From contig NZ_CP096016.1 in assembly GCF_023650515.1 (NCBI RefSeq), forward strand, positions 2,661,001 to 2,725,000: a DNA stretch of 64,000 nucleotides. The letters run 5' to 3'. The DNA comes from Alkalimarinus coralli (GTDB lineage: Bacteria; Pseudomonadota; Gammaproteobacteria; Pseudomonadales; Oleiphilaceae). The notes under the pieces are model-generated. The model was not told where the DNA came from. It did not search any database and worked only from the letters and a program-made list of their open reading frames with translations. Of the stretch, positions 7,891 to 17,029 are shown in pieces. Each line of letters opens with the position of its first letter. The stretch's first letter is position 1. The translations under genes were made by a program, and so were the position numbers.

Positions 7891-9558
7891 TTACAAGTCT
7901 CGTGTTTCTTTACCGTTAGGCATCAACGACCAGGAAGACTGATAAAACTGACCACTCCAGTCTTCGATCGTTATCCACAACTCCGCAGAGTCTTTTAGGC
8001 TTTCCGGGATTTTCAGATTTGCATGCTGCATCCCCAATGGGCCATGAATGACATCACCTGGCGCTCGAGTTGTTCTAGGCTTACCAACCCTTGCATACAT
8101 AAACTTAATTTGAGAGGCGTCTCCGGCTTCAATAGTCGCATTTAGCGTTGTTCTCCGACCAGCTCGAATCGGAGGCAGGTCTTTCTCTAATAAACCTGCT
8201 ACCGCATTAAATGATAACGTCCAAGGCCCTATTGCCTGTTTCTGATAGACAAAACCTGACCCGACCGTCCCTTGACTTCCCAGCGTGTAAGCAATGCCAC
8301 ACCCTGCTAGAATTCCAGCAACAAAAAGCACATTCACATACTTAAAACCCGACATAGAGCCGCCCCACGGACGTAAAATCAACCAAAGCTTCTTAAGTTT
8401 TCTACCATATGAGGGTTGAGGTAAGTTTTTATTACGCGCCTTAAAAGTTCGCTTATAATAAATCATCACGCCTGAAATCGACATTCCGGTTAATGCAAAA
8501 CCAAATAAAAACCAAATCAGTTTAACCAATAGGTCTGCCACACCACTGTTAGCCCAACTGCCGTAGTGTAAAGGTCTCATAGCGGCATCAAATCTTTGCA
8601 TACCATTCCAATCAGAAGCAGGTCTGTTTTCGACGACCTTCCCCGTATAAGGATTAACATAAATTACACTATTTGTGCGGCTCACCAAAAAGTCACCATA
8701 GCTCCCTCTCACTTTGTAGAGTAAGCCATTATGATCCGGTGGGTTCAACATATGAATTTCAAAATCCGGATGTTCTGTTTTTACAGCCGTCACAACATCC
8801 TCAGCAGATGCTCGTATAGGCGTATTTGGACCCAGCCGACTTAAGTCTCCATGATCTACTACAGGCTCCGTCAAGTAAGATGGCGTTAATTTCGGCACCC
8901 CAAAGTACCGCTCAAGAGGATTCTGATAAAACCACCATGAACCAGACACTCCGATAATGAGCACAAACCATAAACTCCATAACCCCACCAGTTTGTGCAA
9001 ATCACTCAAGTACACTCTAGGCCCTCTTTTCCAGCGAGGAAGTTGAAAGAAGCCTCGCCAAAAATACCGATAACTTATTAACCCTGTAATTAAACTAACC
9101 AGGCAAAACACCCCAAAAGCATTAACCAAGCTTCGGCCTATGACAGGCAGATAAAGAGACGCGTGTAAAAAAGATATAAAGTTACCAACACTCAGTAGCG
9201 GCGTATCCCCTTTCACCTCTCCTGTATAAGGGTCAATCCATGCGTTACGAAAGCCTCCATCCGGCAGCGTCAACATGGCACTAGCTGCGGTATGCGTACG
9301 GTCATTGGCAGTATTAAAGGCAGACAAGCCAATCTTGGGATAGGCCTCCTTTATTTTGTCAAACAGCAAACCTTCATTCAGTCTATCGCCAACAGGCGTT
9401 ACCCGAATCTCATCGTAAATAAGCCAATCAATTTCCTCAGCTATAACCGCTAAAGTCCCCGATAAGAGCACTACGGTTAAAAGAAGCATTAATTTAAGTC
9501 CAAAAAAACCATGAATGAAATGGGCTATCCGGCGGGCATTATATTTTTTTGAGAGCAT
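7891..9558 (-). CDS. PepSY-associated membrane protein (PiuB/FsrB-like reductase candidate)
   Basis: This 555-residue inner membrane protein has an N-terminal helix with RRIAHFIHGFFGLKL (two His residues near the membrane face) and an AEEIDWLIYDE segment. Two PepSY-like periplasmic portions follow, containing AWIDPYTGEVKGDT and IYVNPYTGKVVENRPA. Further helices contain HKLVGLWSLWFVLIIGVSG, with His positions typical of the family. Iron-regulated PepSY_TM proteins are thought to reduce ferric siderophores in the periplasm. The gene is divergent from the second TonB receptor, and a Fur-like site cluster lies between them (9626-9648 and 9777-9791). The C-terminal 150 residues extend beyond the core fold. 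Confidence 0.85.
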   Translation of the reverse strand: MLSKKYNARRIAHFIHGFFGLKLMLLLTVVLLSGTLAVIAEEIDWLIYDEIRVTPVGDRLNEGLLFDKIKEAYPKIGLSAFNTANDRTHTAASAMLTLPDGGFRNAWIDPYTGEVKGDTPLLSVGNFISFLHASLYLPVIGRSLVNAFGVFCLVSLITGLISYRYFWRGFFQLPRWKRGPRVYLSDLHKLVGLWSLWFVLIIGVSGSWWFYQNPLERYFGVPKLTPSYLTEPVVDHGDLSRLGPNTPIRASAEDVVTAVKTEHPDFEIHMLNPPDHNGLLYKVRGSYGDFLVSRTNSVIYVNPYTGKVVENRPASDWNGMQRFDAAMRPLHYGSWANSGVADLLVKLIWFLFGFALTGMSISGVMIYYKRTFKARNKNLPQPSYGRKLKKLWLILRPWGGSMSGFKYVNVLFVAGILAGCGIAYTLGSQGTVGSGFVYQKQAIGPWTLSFNAVAGLLEKDLPPIRAGRRTTLNATIEAGDASQIKFMYARVGKPRTTRAPGDVIHGPLGMQHANLKIPESLKDSAELWITIEDWSGQFYQSSWSLMPNGKETRDL

Positions 9559-9625
9559 ATCGATTGAGGCATCTTGTAGAAAATAGAACGTTCAAAATGA
9601 ATTTAATTATGAATACTAATGCGCA

Positions 9626-9648
9626 TGATAACCATTACCATTATCATT
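9626..9648 (-). promoter_or_regulatory. Fur-type operator cluster before the PepSY gene
   Basis: TGATAACCATTACCATTATCA contains overlapping GATAAT/ATTATC-like hexamers in the pattern of extended Fur sites. It lies about 70 bases upstream of the PepSY protein start on the minus strand. Confidence 0.6.
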
Positions 9649-9776
9649 TACAATTAAGAGACCTTCCGAACACCATAAATACAGATAAAAAAGTAACGGG
9701 CTAGAAATACCGGCTATTGTCCTCCGGAGCCAAATGTAACAATTGTAAAAACCCTGTATTTTAACACTCACACAAA

Positions 9777-9796
9777 TGACAATGATTATCATTACC
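9777..9796 (+). promoter_or_regulatory. Fur-type operator before the second TonB receptor
   Basis: TGACAAT-G-ATTATCA matches the 7-1-7 consensus at 13 of 14 positions, the best Fur-type site in the window. It lies about 35 bases upstream of the receptor ATG and could also affect the divergent PepSY promoter. Confidence 0.75.
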
Positions 9797-9826
9797 ATTA
9801 ATTAATAATATACAGAGGTTGTAGTA

Positions 9827-11875
9827 ATGCCCCAGTTAACACGTTTCACTCATAAACACAGGCTTAGTCTTCTGGCGGTATCAATAGCCAGTGCAATAAG
9901 TACACAGGCCATAGCTCAGGAAGCTGATACCAAACAAACTGCGACTCCTGAAGCGACAGAAGACGTTCGCAACACTGACATGATAGTGATTAAAGGTCAG
10001 GCTACTGGCGGTATCGACAACCTGATAACGTCAGAAGACCTTGAAAAAACAACCGCATCTAGCTTAGGCGAAATATTTGAACTAGACCCTCAAGTGAATG
10101 CAGGCGGTGCAGTAGGCCTTGGTCAGAAACTTTATCTTCGTAATATTGGGGAAAATGAATTAAATATTTCCGTTGATGGGGCAGAACAAGCCGGTGCGGC
10201 GTTCCACCACGCAGGTCGCGTTGCCATAGAACCTGAATTATTAAAACAAGTTGAAATTGAAGCAGGCCCAGGTAGCGCAGCAGCTGGCTTCGGTGCTTTA
10301 GGTGGTTCGATTCGCTTTGTCACTAAAGACCCAAGTGACCTATTAAATGCCGGTGAGCAAGCGGGCGGTTTGGTCAAAGGTACTTACTACAGCAACGGTG
10401 AAGGTTATAGAGTATCAACAACCGCTTTTGCCCGCGATGAGTCTGATACTGTTAGTGTTTTGGCGAGTGTTATAGGTGCTGATTCTGACTACCTGGAAGA
10501 TGGTAACGGTGATGACATTCTCGGTACCAATAGCGAAAATCTAAATGGCTACGTAAAACTGGTTGCTAACTTGACCGAAGAGCAGAAGCTAACTGTAAGC
10601 TATGAAAGGCTTAAGGAAGAAGGCGATTTGCCTTTCCGCCCCGAGTGGATCGTGACCCCAGGCACAAGCTATGAGACGCCTACGGAAGTAACCCGGGATA
10701 CCGCTATCCTTAATTATGAATTTGATTCTGTTAATAATGATTATATTGATGTGATGTTCAATATTTATAACACGAATAACGAACAGCAACGTACCAGTAC
10801 AGGTAGGTTTTCCAACATAGATCGTGAGGCTGTAGAAAGCCATGGTTTGACACTTCAAAATACCAGTTTGGTTGCTAGTCATGAGTTAATTTACGGCATC
10901 AACTACCGTGATGACGAAAGTAGTTATGCGGGTTTGCTTGACAGTACCTTTAATGGCAAAGAAACCGGTGAAGCCAGAGGTGTTTATCTTCAGGATGTTA
11001 TCACCGTAACAAATCAACTGACGCTTTCAGCAGGTGCTCGTTATGATAAGTATGAAGTCGATGAAGAGGCCGCTACCAAAAACCTTGAAGATAGCGCTGT
11101 AAGCCCGAATATCAGTGCAAACTACGATATCACATCAGACTTTAGTATCAGTGCTGGCTATGCTCAAGCCTTTCGTGGACCTACTGTTAGAGATGGTTCT
11201 TTAGTCTACGCAGCAAACGGTAACGTTAGAGACCCGGACTTAAAAGGTGAAACATCTAAAAACTATGAACTAGGGTTTGATTATAGCAATCAGAACTTTG
11301 GATTATCTGGTGGTGTTTACTCCCTAACCATTGAAGATGCGGTTCTAACTAAAGGTTATACAAACGCCGATGATGATATCGAAACGACGGGGTTCTATAT
11401 TAAGGCTGATTATGTTTGGAACAACCTAACAGCTGCACTTAGCTTTATAAGCGCAGATACTGAAATTGATGGTCAAGATGCTTTCCGCTACATAACGGGT
11501 TCAACAGCTACTTCAATGGGTAACAAGTTAGTAACTGATATCTCTTATGATATTAATAATGACTTGCTCGTTGGCTGGGTAGCTGAATTCGTTCAAGGTA
11601 TTGATATTTCCGTTAATGACACATGGAATGACCCTCGCTACCCTATTTCTGACTTTAGAAAGGCAGGATATGGTGTACATGATATCTATGCTCGCTGGCT
11701 ACCAACCTCAAATGAAGATATTACGCTAACACTCACTATTAAGAATATCTTTGATAAACAGTACCTTGATCATGCAAGCAGTGAAGACCTTACAGGCTCA
11801 CCCGGTTATGAAAGCATTGCTGGTCAGCCCGAACCTGGGCGAGATATTCGCTTAACCGCTGCATGGCGCATCTAA
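9827..11875 (+). CDS. TonB-dependent receptor, haem/siderophore type (second)
   Basis: This 682-residue protein has a signal peptide ending ISTQAIA before QEAD, a TonB box DMIVI, a plug domain with LRNIGENELNISVDG, and a beta-barrel. The FRGP...DPDL pattern near residues 452-475 resembles the FRAP...NPNL signature of haem receptors, so haem is possible. The His residues needed for certainty cannot be assigned by eye. The ATG at 9827 has GAGG about 10 bases upstream and follows a strong Fur-type box. The following gene encodes a FecB/BtuF-like binding protein, which fits receptor-to-periplasm handover. Confidence 0.88.
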   Translation: MPQLTRFTHKHRLSLLAVSIASAISTQAIAQEADTKQTATPEATEDVRNTDMIVIKGQATGGIDNLITSEDLEKTTASSLGEIFELDPQVNAGGAVGLGQKLYLRNIGENELNISVDGAEQAGAAFHHAGRVAIEPELLKQVEIEAGPGSAAAGFGALGGSIRFVTKDPSDLLNAGEQAGGLVKGTYYSNGEGYRVSTTAFARDESDTVSVLASVIGADSDYLEDGNGDDILGTNSENLNGYVKLVANLTEEQKLTVSYERLKEEGDLPFRPEWIVTPGTSYETPTEVTRDTAILNYEFDSVNNDYIDVMFNIYNTNNEQQRTSTGRFSNIDREAVESHGLTLQNTSLVASHELIYGINYRDDESSYAGLLDSTFNGKETGEARGVYLQDVITVTNQLTLSAGARYDKYEVDEEAATKNLEDSAVSPNISANYDITSDFSISAGYAQAFRGPTVRDGSLVYAANGNVRDPDLKGETSKNYELGFDYSNQNFGLSGGVYSLTIEDAVLTKGYTNADDDIETTGFYIKADYVWNNLTAALSFISADTEIDGQDAFRYITGSTATSMGNKLVTDISYDINNDLLVGWVAEFVQGIDISVNDTWNDPRYPISDFRKAGYGVHDIYARWLPTSNEDITLTLTIKNIFDKQYLDHASSEDLTGSPGYESIAGQPEPGRDIRLTAAWRI

Positions 11876-12014
11876 CGCTTTAGTTTGGAGTTGCTTTTGG
11901 AGTGGTGCGTACTTCCTTTCGCTATCATTCCGAAAGCGCTCTTTTACTTATTCTGAAGTCTAATTAAACAGGTTGTTACCGATAGCAGTGCGGCCTTCAT
12001 AGAGCTGTAAATTA

Positions 12015-13256
12015 ATGTATCCAGTATTTAGGTGCTTGACCAAGTCACTATTGTTATTTATTACGTTCTCTGTTTTTAGTGGTATTAGTTTAGCAGAGGC
12101 ATCTCGTACCGTAGTCGATTTGACCGGACGTGAGGTGACTATTCCTGTCAATGTAGCGCGGGTTATTTTAGGTGAAAGCCGCTACATCCCTGCATTAGCT
12201 ATTGTTGAAGAAGATCCGATTTCGAAAATCGTCGGCATGCTGGCAGACCTTAAATTAACGGCGCCCGGTACTTACCGGCAGTTTAAAAAAAAATTTCCTG
12301 AGATTGAAAATATTCCCCTGATTGGTCATACCTCTGCAGACTCTTTTAGTGTCGAGCAGGTATTAACCCTTAGAGCAGACGTTGCTATTTTTGGCTTGGA
12401 AGGCCATGGCCCCACCGCGAGGCATGCACACGTAGTAACACAATTGGAACAAGCAGGCGTTGCCGTCGTTTTTCTTGATTTTCGTAAAAAACCGCTGGAA
12501 AACACCCCAAAAAGTATTGCACTGCTAGGTAAAATTTTTGGACAAGAACAGCGAGCAGAAGCATTTAATCAATTCTACCGTGAACAATTACAGCGTGTGA
12601 CTGATGGCTTGTCGCAACGAAACAGCTCACTAACGCCTACCAGCGTATTTATTCATAGCCGGGTAGGCTTACTGGATATGTGCTGCGAAACAATGGTGCG
12701 AGGAATGATGGCAGACTTTTCTGATTATGTGGGCGCCAATAACGTGGCTAAAAACATCGTACCTGGGGCTGCCGGAGTTATAAACCTGGAACACTTGTTA
12801 ACATTTCAACCGCAAGCCTACATAGCAACCGCTGTAGGTTCGAAAGACACTTGGACAGCGGGGAATACCTCCCACGCAGATAACATTCCACCTTATATTG
12901 TATTAGGAGCCGACATATCTGAAGATGTGGCTAGAGCGTCATTTCATAACGCTCTGTCTGCATCCAATACACGCGGTGTAAAACAGCTGGAAGCAGTTAA
13001 ACAAGGACGAGCCTACGCTATCTGGCATCATTTCTATAACACACCTCTTAATGTAGTTGCTGCTCAGGTATTTGCTAAGTGGTTATATCCAAAGACGTTT
13101 CAGGAACTAGACCCACACGCTACTTTAAATGAGTTATATGAGCGTTTTCAGCCATTCCCGGCACAAGGAACCTATTGGGTGATGCTGAATAAGGGTTCCT
13201 TAAGGTCTGAGACCACATCAACCACTCAGCCGGACAAGGCGATGAGTCAACCATGA
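12015..13256 (+). CDS. FecB/BtuF-like periplasmic binding protein (type III)
   Basis: This 413-residue exported protein has a signal peptide ending GISLAEA. The mature part starts with VVDLTGREVTIP, typical of siderophore, haem and cobalamin binding proteins. TSADSFSVEQVLTLRADVAI fits lobe one, and MFS-type helical linkers join the lobes. It should capture a ligand delivered by the adjacent receptor. No intact permease follows. Instead, its TGA stop is followed in the same frame by a remnant of an ABC ATPase, so the importer seems broken by deletion or uses components encoded elsewhere. Cys-Cys in the region LLDMCCETMVRG is unusual. Confidence 0.8.
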   Translation: MYPVFRCLTKSLLLFITFSVFSGISLAEASRTVVDLTGREVTIPVNVARVILGESRYIPALAIVEEDPISKIVGMLADLKLTAPGTYRQFKKKFPEIENIPLIGHTSADSFSVEQVLTLRADVAIFGLEGHGPTARHAHVVTQLEQAGVAVVFLDFRKKPLENTPKSIALLGKIFGQEQRAEAFNQFYREQLQRVTDGLSQRNSSLTPTSVFIHSRVGLLDMCCETMVRGMMADFSDYVGANNVAKNIVPGAAGVINLEHLLTFQPQAYIATAVGSKDTWTAGNTSHADNIPPYIVLGADISEDVARASFHNALSASNTRGVKQLEAVKQGRAYAIWHHFYNTPLNVVAAQVFAKWLYPKTFQELDPHATLNELYERFQPFPAQGTYWVMLNKGSLRSETTSTTQPDKAMSQP

Positions 13257-13454
13257 CAAAAAATGTCTAATGGTCAGCGCCAAATGATTGGGCTAGCACA
13301 AGCACTGGCGCGCCAATCGAAACTATTATTACTTGATGAACCAGCGAGTGCATTAGACCTTGACTGACAATTGAATGCTCTGGAAACTATTCGTGATGAA
13401 ACGACTCAGAGGCGAACGACTGCTTTGGTGGCCAGCCATGACCGCAATAACTGA
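13257..13454 (+). pseudogene. Remnant of an ABC transporter ATPase (FecE/BtuD type)
   Basis: In the same frame as the binding protein and directly after its stop, the translation contains the ABC signature SNGQRQM, then Walker B LLLLDEPASALDLD, then TGA at 13365-13367. Reading on gives an H-loop-like VASHD and two further TGA codons from 13452. The Walker A half and any permease are missing. A deletion fusing the tail of the binding protein gene to the C-terminal third of the ATPase gene would produce this arrangement. Confidence 0.75.
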
Positions 13455-13559
13455 CCTTGATTACTCCCTTATATGACCGTGGCAGTCAGAGACCGTTATT
13501 GCTAACGTTCCTATAATACGTGCCCTGCTGATCAAGCGACTTGTGTACACATATTTAGT

Positions 13560-13782
13560 AAATTGCAGCTCATCATAGACTTAAAGTCCGTTATTTTGGA
13601 CGCTGACCCACCAACACCGCCGAAACAGGTTACGGTTAGTTGTGTATCTCTAACTTCCTATGGCTTCCTTCAGACCCCACCGTTGGCCAGTGACGCCCTT
13701 GCCATTCAGATTATCTTCCCCTTAGTCAGGGTGATTCCACTTTCTTTCAAGTGGACGGGTTTGCCAGCTTCGCTGGGCAAAC
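13560..13782 (-). other. Gap region with possible group II intron fragment
   Basis: No coding signal is seen. On the minus strand the stretch around 13640-13720 contains GGCAAGGGCGTCACTGG and GTCTGAAGGAAGCC, which resemble domain I segments of bacterial group II introns. It is preceded by two hairpins: CCACTT...AAGTGG (about 13737-13754) and GTTTGCC...GGCAAAC (13759-13782). No reverse transcriptase gene is present. If it is real, it is a broken remnant. The assignment rests on memory of the family and is weak. Confidence 0.3.
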
Positions 13783-13805
13783 AAAAAAGGGCCGAAAAGC
13801 CCTTT
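13783..13805 (-). terminator. Rho-independent terminator of the bacterioferritin genes
   Basis: On the minus strand AAAGGGC-TTTTCG-GCCCTTT is followed by a run of T. It lies 29 bases beyond the stop codon of the downstream bacterioferritin gene. Confidence 0.8.
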
Positions 13806-13833
13806 ATTTATATTCGACCATACAGGCCAGGAA

Positions 13834-14301
13834 CTACATCACTGACTGTAGGTAGTTTTGCAAGCCAATCTTGTCGATTAGCCCTAGCTGTTTTTCGAGC
13901 CAGTAGGCATGATCTTCTTCTGTATCCTCAAGCTGCTTTACCAGCATCGCTCGGGTTTCATAATCCTGCTCTGTTTCACACAGCGCGATCGCTGCTTTAA
14001 GGTTTTTGACCACTGAGTACTCAAGATCAAGATCACTTTGCAGCATTTCAGGAACAGTAGAACCAATATTCAGAGGCTCACGCTTCGTTAAGTTAGGGGT
14101 ACCCTCCAAAAACAATATTCGCTTTATCATTGCATCTGCATGACCGGTTTCATCTTCCATCTCATGGCCAATGCGCTCATACAGCTTAGATAGCCCCCAG
14201 TCATCATACATTCTGGAATGAACAAAATACTGATCCATCGCCGTTAACTCACCGGCTAATAGATCATTCAGTACGTCAATTACTTTACTGCTGCCCTTCA
14301 T
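13834..14301 (-). CDS. bfr: Bacterioferritin, ferroxidase-competent subunit lacking the haem Met
   Basis: This 155-residue ferritin-like protein stores iron in a 24-subunit cage. Ferroxidase ligands are present: E18, E51, H54, E94, and an E-x-x-H pair at 128/131. Position 52, which is Met in haem-binding bacterioferritins, is Thr. Its upstream neighbour shows the opposite pattern (M52 kept, E51, H54 and E94 replaced). The two therefore probably form a mixed cage like the paired subunits known in Neisseria and Magnetospirillum. The genes lie 18 bases apart in one operon ending at a clear terminator. Confidence 0.93.
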   Translation of the reverse strand: MKGSSKVIDVLNDLLAGELTAMDQYFVHSRMYDDWGLSKLYERIGHEMEDETGHADAMIKRILFLEGTPNLTKREPLNIGSTVPEMLQSDLDLEYSVVKNLKAAIALCETEQDYETRAMLVKQLEDTEEDHAYWLEKQLGLIDKIGLQNYLQSVM

Positions 14302-14319
14302 AATTTTACTCCCAAAAAA

Positions 14320-14790
14320 TCAATCGCCGATCATAGACTGAAGATAGTTCTCGATAGTCACCTTATTAATTAGATCAAGTTGTGTTTCAACCCAATCCAG
14401 GTGCTCTTCTTCACTATCCAGAATGCCACCCAACAGATCTCTGCTGACATAGTCAGACACAGACTCACAATATTCGATGGCCTCTCGTAAATCCTGCAAC
14501 GTCACTGTTTGAAGTTTGAGGTCGCACTCGAGGATTTCCTGAGTGTGCTCGCCAATCAATAGCTTGCCCAGTTTTTGCAGGTTTGGAATCCCCTCCAAAA
14601 ACAAAACCCGCTCGATAAGCTTATCCGCTTGCTTCATATCCTTTATGGACTTTTTGTACTCGTGCTCATCTAGCTCAGCCAGCCCCCAGTGCTTGAACAT
14701 TCGCGCATGAAGAAAATACTGGTTGATCGCTATCAGCTCGTTACCTAAACACTTGTTAAGTAACTCAATGACTTTTTTATCGCCTTTCAT
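14320..14790 (-). CDS. bfr: Bacterioferritin, haem-binding subunit with degenerate ferroxidase site
   Basis: This 156-residue protein keeps E18, M52 (haem ligand), E127 and H130. It has D51, Q54 and Q94 where active subunits have Glu, His and Glu, so di-iron oxidation should be impaired while haem can still be bound at the subunit interface. It is the first gene of a two-gene operon with the ferroxidase-competent subunit. Haem is the electron route used by Bfd, encoded just upstream, to release stored iron. The division of labour is inferred from the residues. Confidence 0.93.
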   Translation of the reverse strand: MKGDKKVIELLNKCLGNELIAINQYFLHARMFKHWGLAELDEHEYKKSIKDMKQADKLIERVLFLEGIPNLQKLGKLLIGEHTQEILECDLKLQTVTLQDLREAIEYCESVSDYVSRDLLGGILDSEEEHLDWVETQLDLINKVTIENYLQSMIGD

Positions 14791-14979
14791 AATGAAAACC
14801 TTTTCAAACTAGCGTGAAGAGCCAATGGAGTTAACCATTTACTGTAGTATAGGTTGGATAGTATAGACGATAGGGAGGGAGTGCCAACTATTTTTGGCAA
14901 TTAGAAGAGGTTGTCCAATAGTAAAAGATAATATGCAACTACATGATTATAAAGATAATCTTAATGCAAGTAATTTAGA

Positions 14980-15192
14980 TTAACAGGCAATCTCTTGAGC
15001 CAGGTGAAAATTATTGGATAACTGCAACTGGGAAACGGTATCTTCAACAAGGCTTTTTGCGTAAGAAGCACACTGCCCGCAGCATCCACCTACACCCAGA
15101 GCGGCGTGAACATCACGAAATCCGGTAGCGCCTTCATGAACTGCATTTTCAATATCTTTATCAGTAATACCGTTACAGATGCACACCAACAT
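14980..15192 (-). CDS. bfd: Bacterioferritin-associated ferredoxin
   Basis: This 70-residue protein has the Bfd [2Fe-2S] ligand pattern C4-x-C6 ... C38-x2-C41 (VCICNG and GCCGQC). Bfd reduces bacterioferritin haem and mobilises stored iron under starvation. The extra Cys37 and C-terminal Cys70 are not expected ligands. Fur-like sites lie upstream (15215-15253), consistent with induction in low iron. The storage genes follow in the same direction after a 189-base gap. Confidence 0.93.
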   Translation of the reverse strand: MLVCICNGITDKDIENAVHEGATGFRDVHAALGVGGCCGQCASYAKSLVEDTVSQLQLSNNFHLAQEIAC

Positions 15193-15214
15193 ATTTAAAG
15201 ACCCGTATTAAGTT

Positions 15215-15253
15215 TCAATAATCATTATTATATGCAAATGAGAACGCTTATCA
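15215..15253 (-). promoter_or_regulatory. Fur-type operators upstream of bfd
   Basis: Two Fur-like sites are seen: AATAATCATTATTAT near 15217-15231 and TGAGAAC-G-CTTATCA at 15239-15253. Each matches about 11 of 14 consensus positions. They lie 25-60 bases upstream of the bfd start codon. Confidence 0.6.
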
Positions 15254-15277
15254 ATTAAATTTTTGTTAATTTTAATG

Positions 15278-15358
15278 AAAACCTTTGTACGACGTCATAA
15301 GCGACACAAAGACAAGGCAAAAAATGGCGAAAGCGCGCAGTAGACCTGCAAAGTTCTT
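15278..15358 (-). mobile_element. Degenerate, internally deleted MITE copy D (81 bp)
   Basis: In reverse orientation, this stretch matches the right end of copies A-C (ACCTTTG-ACGACGT, then AAAGACAAGGCAAAAAATG, then GCGCAGTAG). It then jumps directly to a decayed left-end repeat (CCTGCAAAG). The inner half is deleted. No convincing target duplication remains, so it is an old copy. Confidence 0.65.
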
Positions 15359-15446
15359 TACCGATAATAATGTTTAATTGACTCCTGCCCTATGCCTGAT
15401 AGCATTCCCGTTCAATCAATTCATAGCCTTATATAAGTTGCCATTC

Positions 15447-17027
15447 ATGACAGAAGCACATGCAAACTCGGCCTGCCCTTCCCTATCAGGTACATTAATG
15501 ATTCAAGGCACAACATCTGATGCAGGTAAAAGTACGCTGGTTGCTGGTATCTGCCGGGTGTTAAAGCGAAGGGGGATTCCTGTTGCGCCGTTTAAACCAC
15601 AGAATATGGCGTTGAATAGCGCAGTAACAACCGATGGGGGCGAGATTGGTCGAGCACAGGCGTTTCAGGCAATGGCCTGTGAGCTTGACCCGATTACCGA
15701 TATGAACCCGGTGCTGCTGAAGCCAACATCAGATCAGGGCGCGCAGGTGATCATACAGGGAAAAGCCGTTAGCACCATGCAGGCGAAGCAATACCATGAC
15801 TACAAAAACACCGCTCGTGAAGCCGTTTTTGACTCCTTCAATCGCTTAAAAAGCCAGTTTAATTATGTGATGATCGAAGGTGCCGGTAGCCCTGCCGAGG
15901 TCAATCTTCGGCAAAACGATATCGCCAATATGGGCTTTGCTGAGCAAGCTGATTGTCCGGTAGTAATTGTGGCAGATATCGATAGAGGCGGTGTGTTTGC
16001 ACATCTGGTCGGGACGTTAGCGCTTCTATCCCCTTCAGAACAAGCCAGGGTACGGGGCTTTATTATTAACCGGTTCAGAGGTGATATTGCCCTGCTACAA
16101 CCAGGGCTGGATTGGCTGGAAGAGAGAACCAATAAACCTGTACTGGGTGTTCTCCCTTATTTACACGGCCTTTACATTGATGCTGAAGATGGCGTGAACT
16201 GTATCGAAAAAGAGGATAGTGGAGATCATCAGGAATCTCTAACCGTTATTGTTCCGTTACTCCCCCGCATTAGCAACCACACCGATTTTGACCCTCTTCG
16301 GCTACACCCTCAGATAAAGTTTAGCTACATAAAAGAAGGGGACGCTATTCCCCCGGCTGACCTGATTATCTTACCCGGCAGCAAAAATGTACGGAAAGAC
16401 CTTCAGTGGCTCAAACATCAAGGCTGGCAAGAAGCGATACACAAACACTTGCGCTATGGAGGCAAGTTGCTGGGCATCTGTGGTGGATATCAAATGCTGG
16501 GCGAAAGTATTCGAGACCCTCTAGGCATAGAAGGTACTGCTGGAGATGAAACCGGCCTGAATCTGCTGTCAATGAGCACCGAACTGGAGCCAGAGAAACA
16601 GCTAAAGCGTGTTGCCGGAACACTCAAGCTGCCAGACCAGCCAGAAGTGCCCGTCACTGGCTATGAGATTCACGCCGGTATTACCCGTGGTAAAGCGCTC
16701 AACAACCCCATGCTGACATTGGGCCGCGCGAGCGTTGGCAGTACTCATATTAGCGATAACAACTGCCCTAACAACGACAACATTAACGGCGACAGCATCA
16801 GCGACGGAGTACTCTCTAACGATAACCAAATTGCTGGCACCTATTTACACGGCCTGTTTGATCAACCAGAAGCACTGGAACAACTGCTGATATGGGCGGG
16901 TTTAAAAGAAGCCACCCAAATTGATTACGGACAGCTCCGTGAATCATCGATCAACCGACTGGCAGATGCCGTTGAGCAGCACCTGGATCTGGATAAGTTA
17001 TTTCAATGCAACGAGTTAGCAGAGTAA
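15447..17027 (+). CDS. cobQ: Cobyric acid synthase
   Basis: This 526-residue enzyme amidates four side chains of adenosylcobyrinate a,c-diamide using glutamine and ATP, in cobalamin synthesis. The N-terminal dethiobiotin-synthetase-like domain has P-loop [20 protein letters not shown] and [12 protein letters not shown]. The C-terminal class I glutaminase domain has the nucleophile Cys in [12 protein letters not shown] and a YLHGLFD His. The region around 450-475 carries an Asn/Asp-rich insertion ([12 protein letters not shown]). ATG at 15447 is chosen over an upstream TTG at 15378, because the extension lacks family similarity. No cobalamin riboswitch could be recognised upstream. Confidence 0.92.
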   Translation: MTEAHANSACPSLSGTLMIQGTTSDAGKSTLVAGICRVLKRRGIPVAPFKPQNMALNSAVTTDGGEIGRAQAFQAMACELDPITDMNPVLLKPTSDQGAQVIIQGKAVSTMQAKQYHDYKNTAREAVFDSFNRLKSQFNYVMIEGAGSPAEVNLRQNDIANMGFAEQADCPVVIVADIDRGGVFAHLVGTLALLSPSEQARVRGFIINRFRGDIALLQPGLDWLEERTNKPVLGVLPYLHGLYIDAEDGVNCIEKEDSGDHQESLTVIVPLLPRISNHTDFDPLRLHPQIKFSYIKEGDAIPPADLIILPGSKNVRKDLQWLKHQGWQEAIHKHLRYGGKLLGICGGYQMLGESIRDPLGIEGTAGDETGLNLLSMSTELEPEKQLKRVAGTLKLPDQPEVPVTGYEIHAGITRGKALNNPMLTLGRASVGSTHISDNNCPNNDNINGDSISDGVLSNDNQIAGTYLHGLFDQPEALEQLLIWAGLKEATQIDYGQLRESSINRLADAVEQHLDLDKLFQCNELAE

Positions 17028-17029
17028 AG

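Noticed and set aside
13563..14000. 145-residue plus-strand open frame
   Set aside because: It runs antisense into the bacterioferritin gene and across a terminator, with no start signal; it is a chance frame.
14875..14915. Dyad TGCCAA...TTGGCA upstream of the bacterioferritin genes as terminator of bfd
   Set aside because: There is no T-run after the stem in the minus direction, so termination is not supported; it may be a minor operator or chance.
15370..15446. Cobalamin riboswitch before cobQ
   Set aside because: No B12-box or typical long structured leader could be recognised; the space is mostly the decayed MITE.
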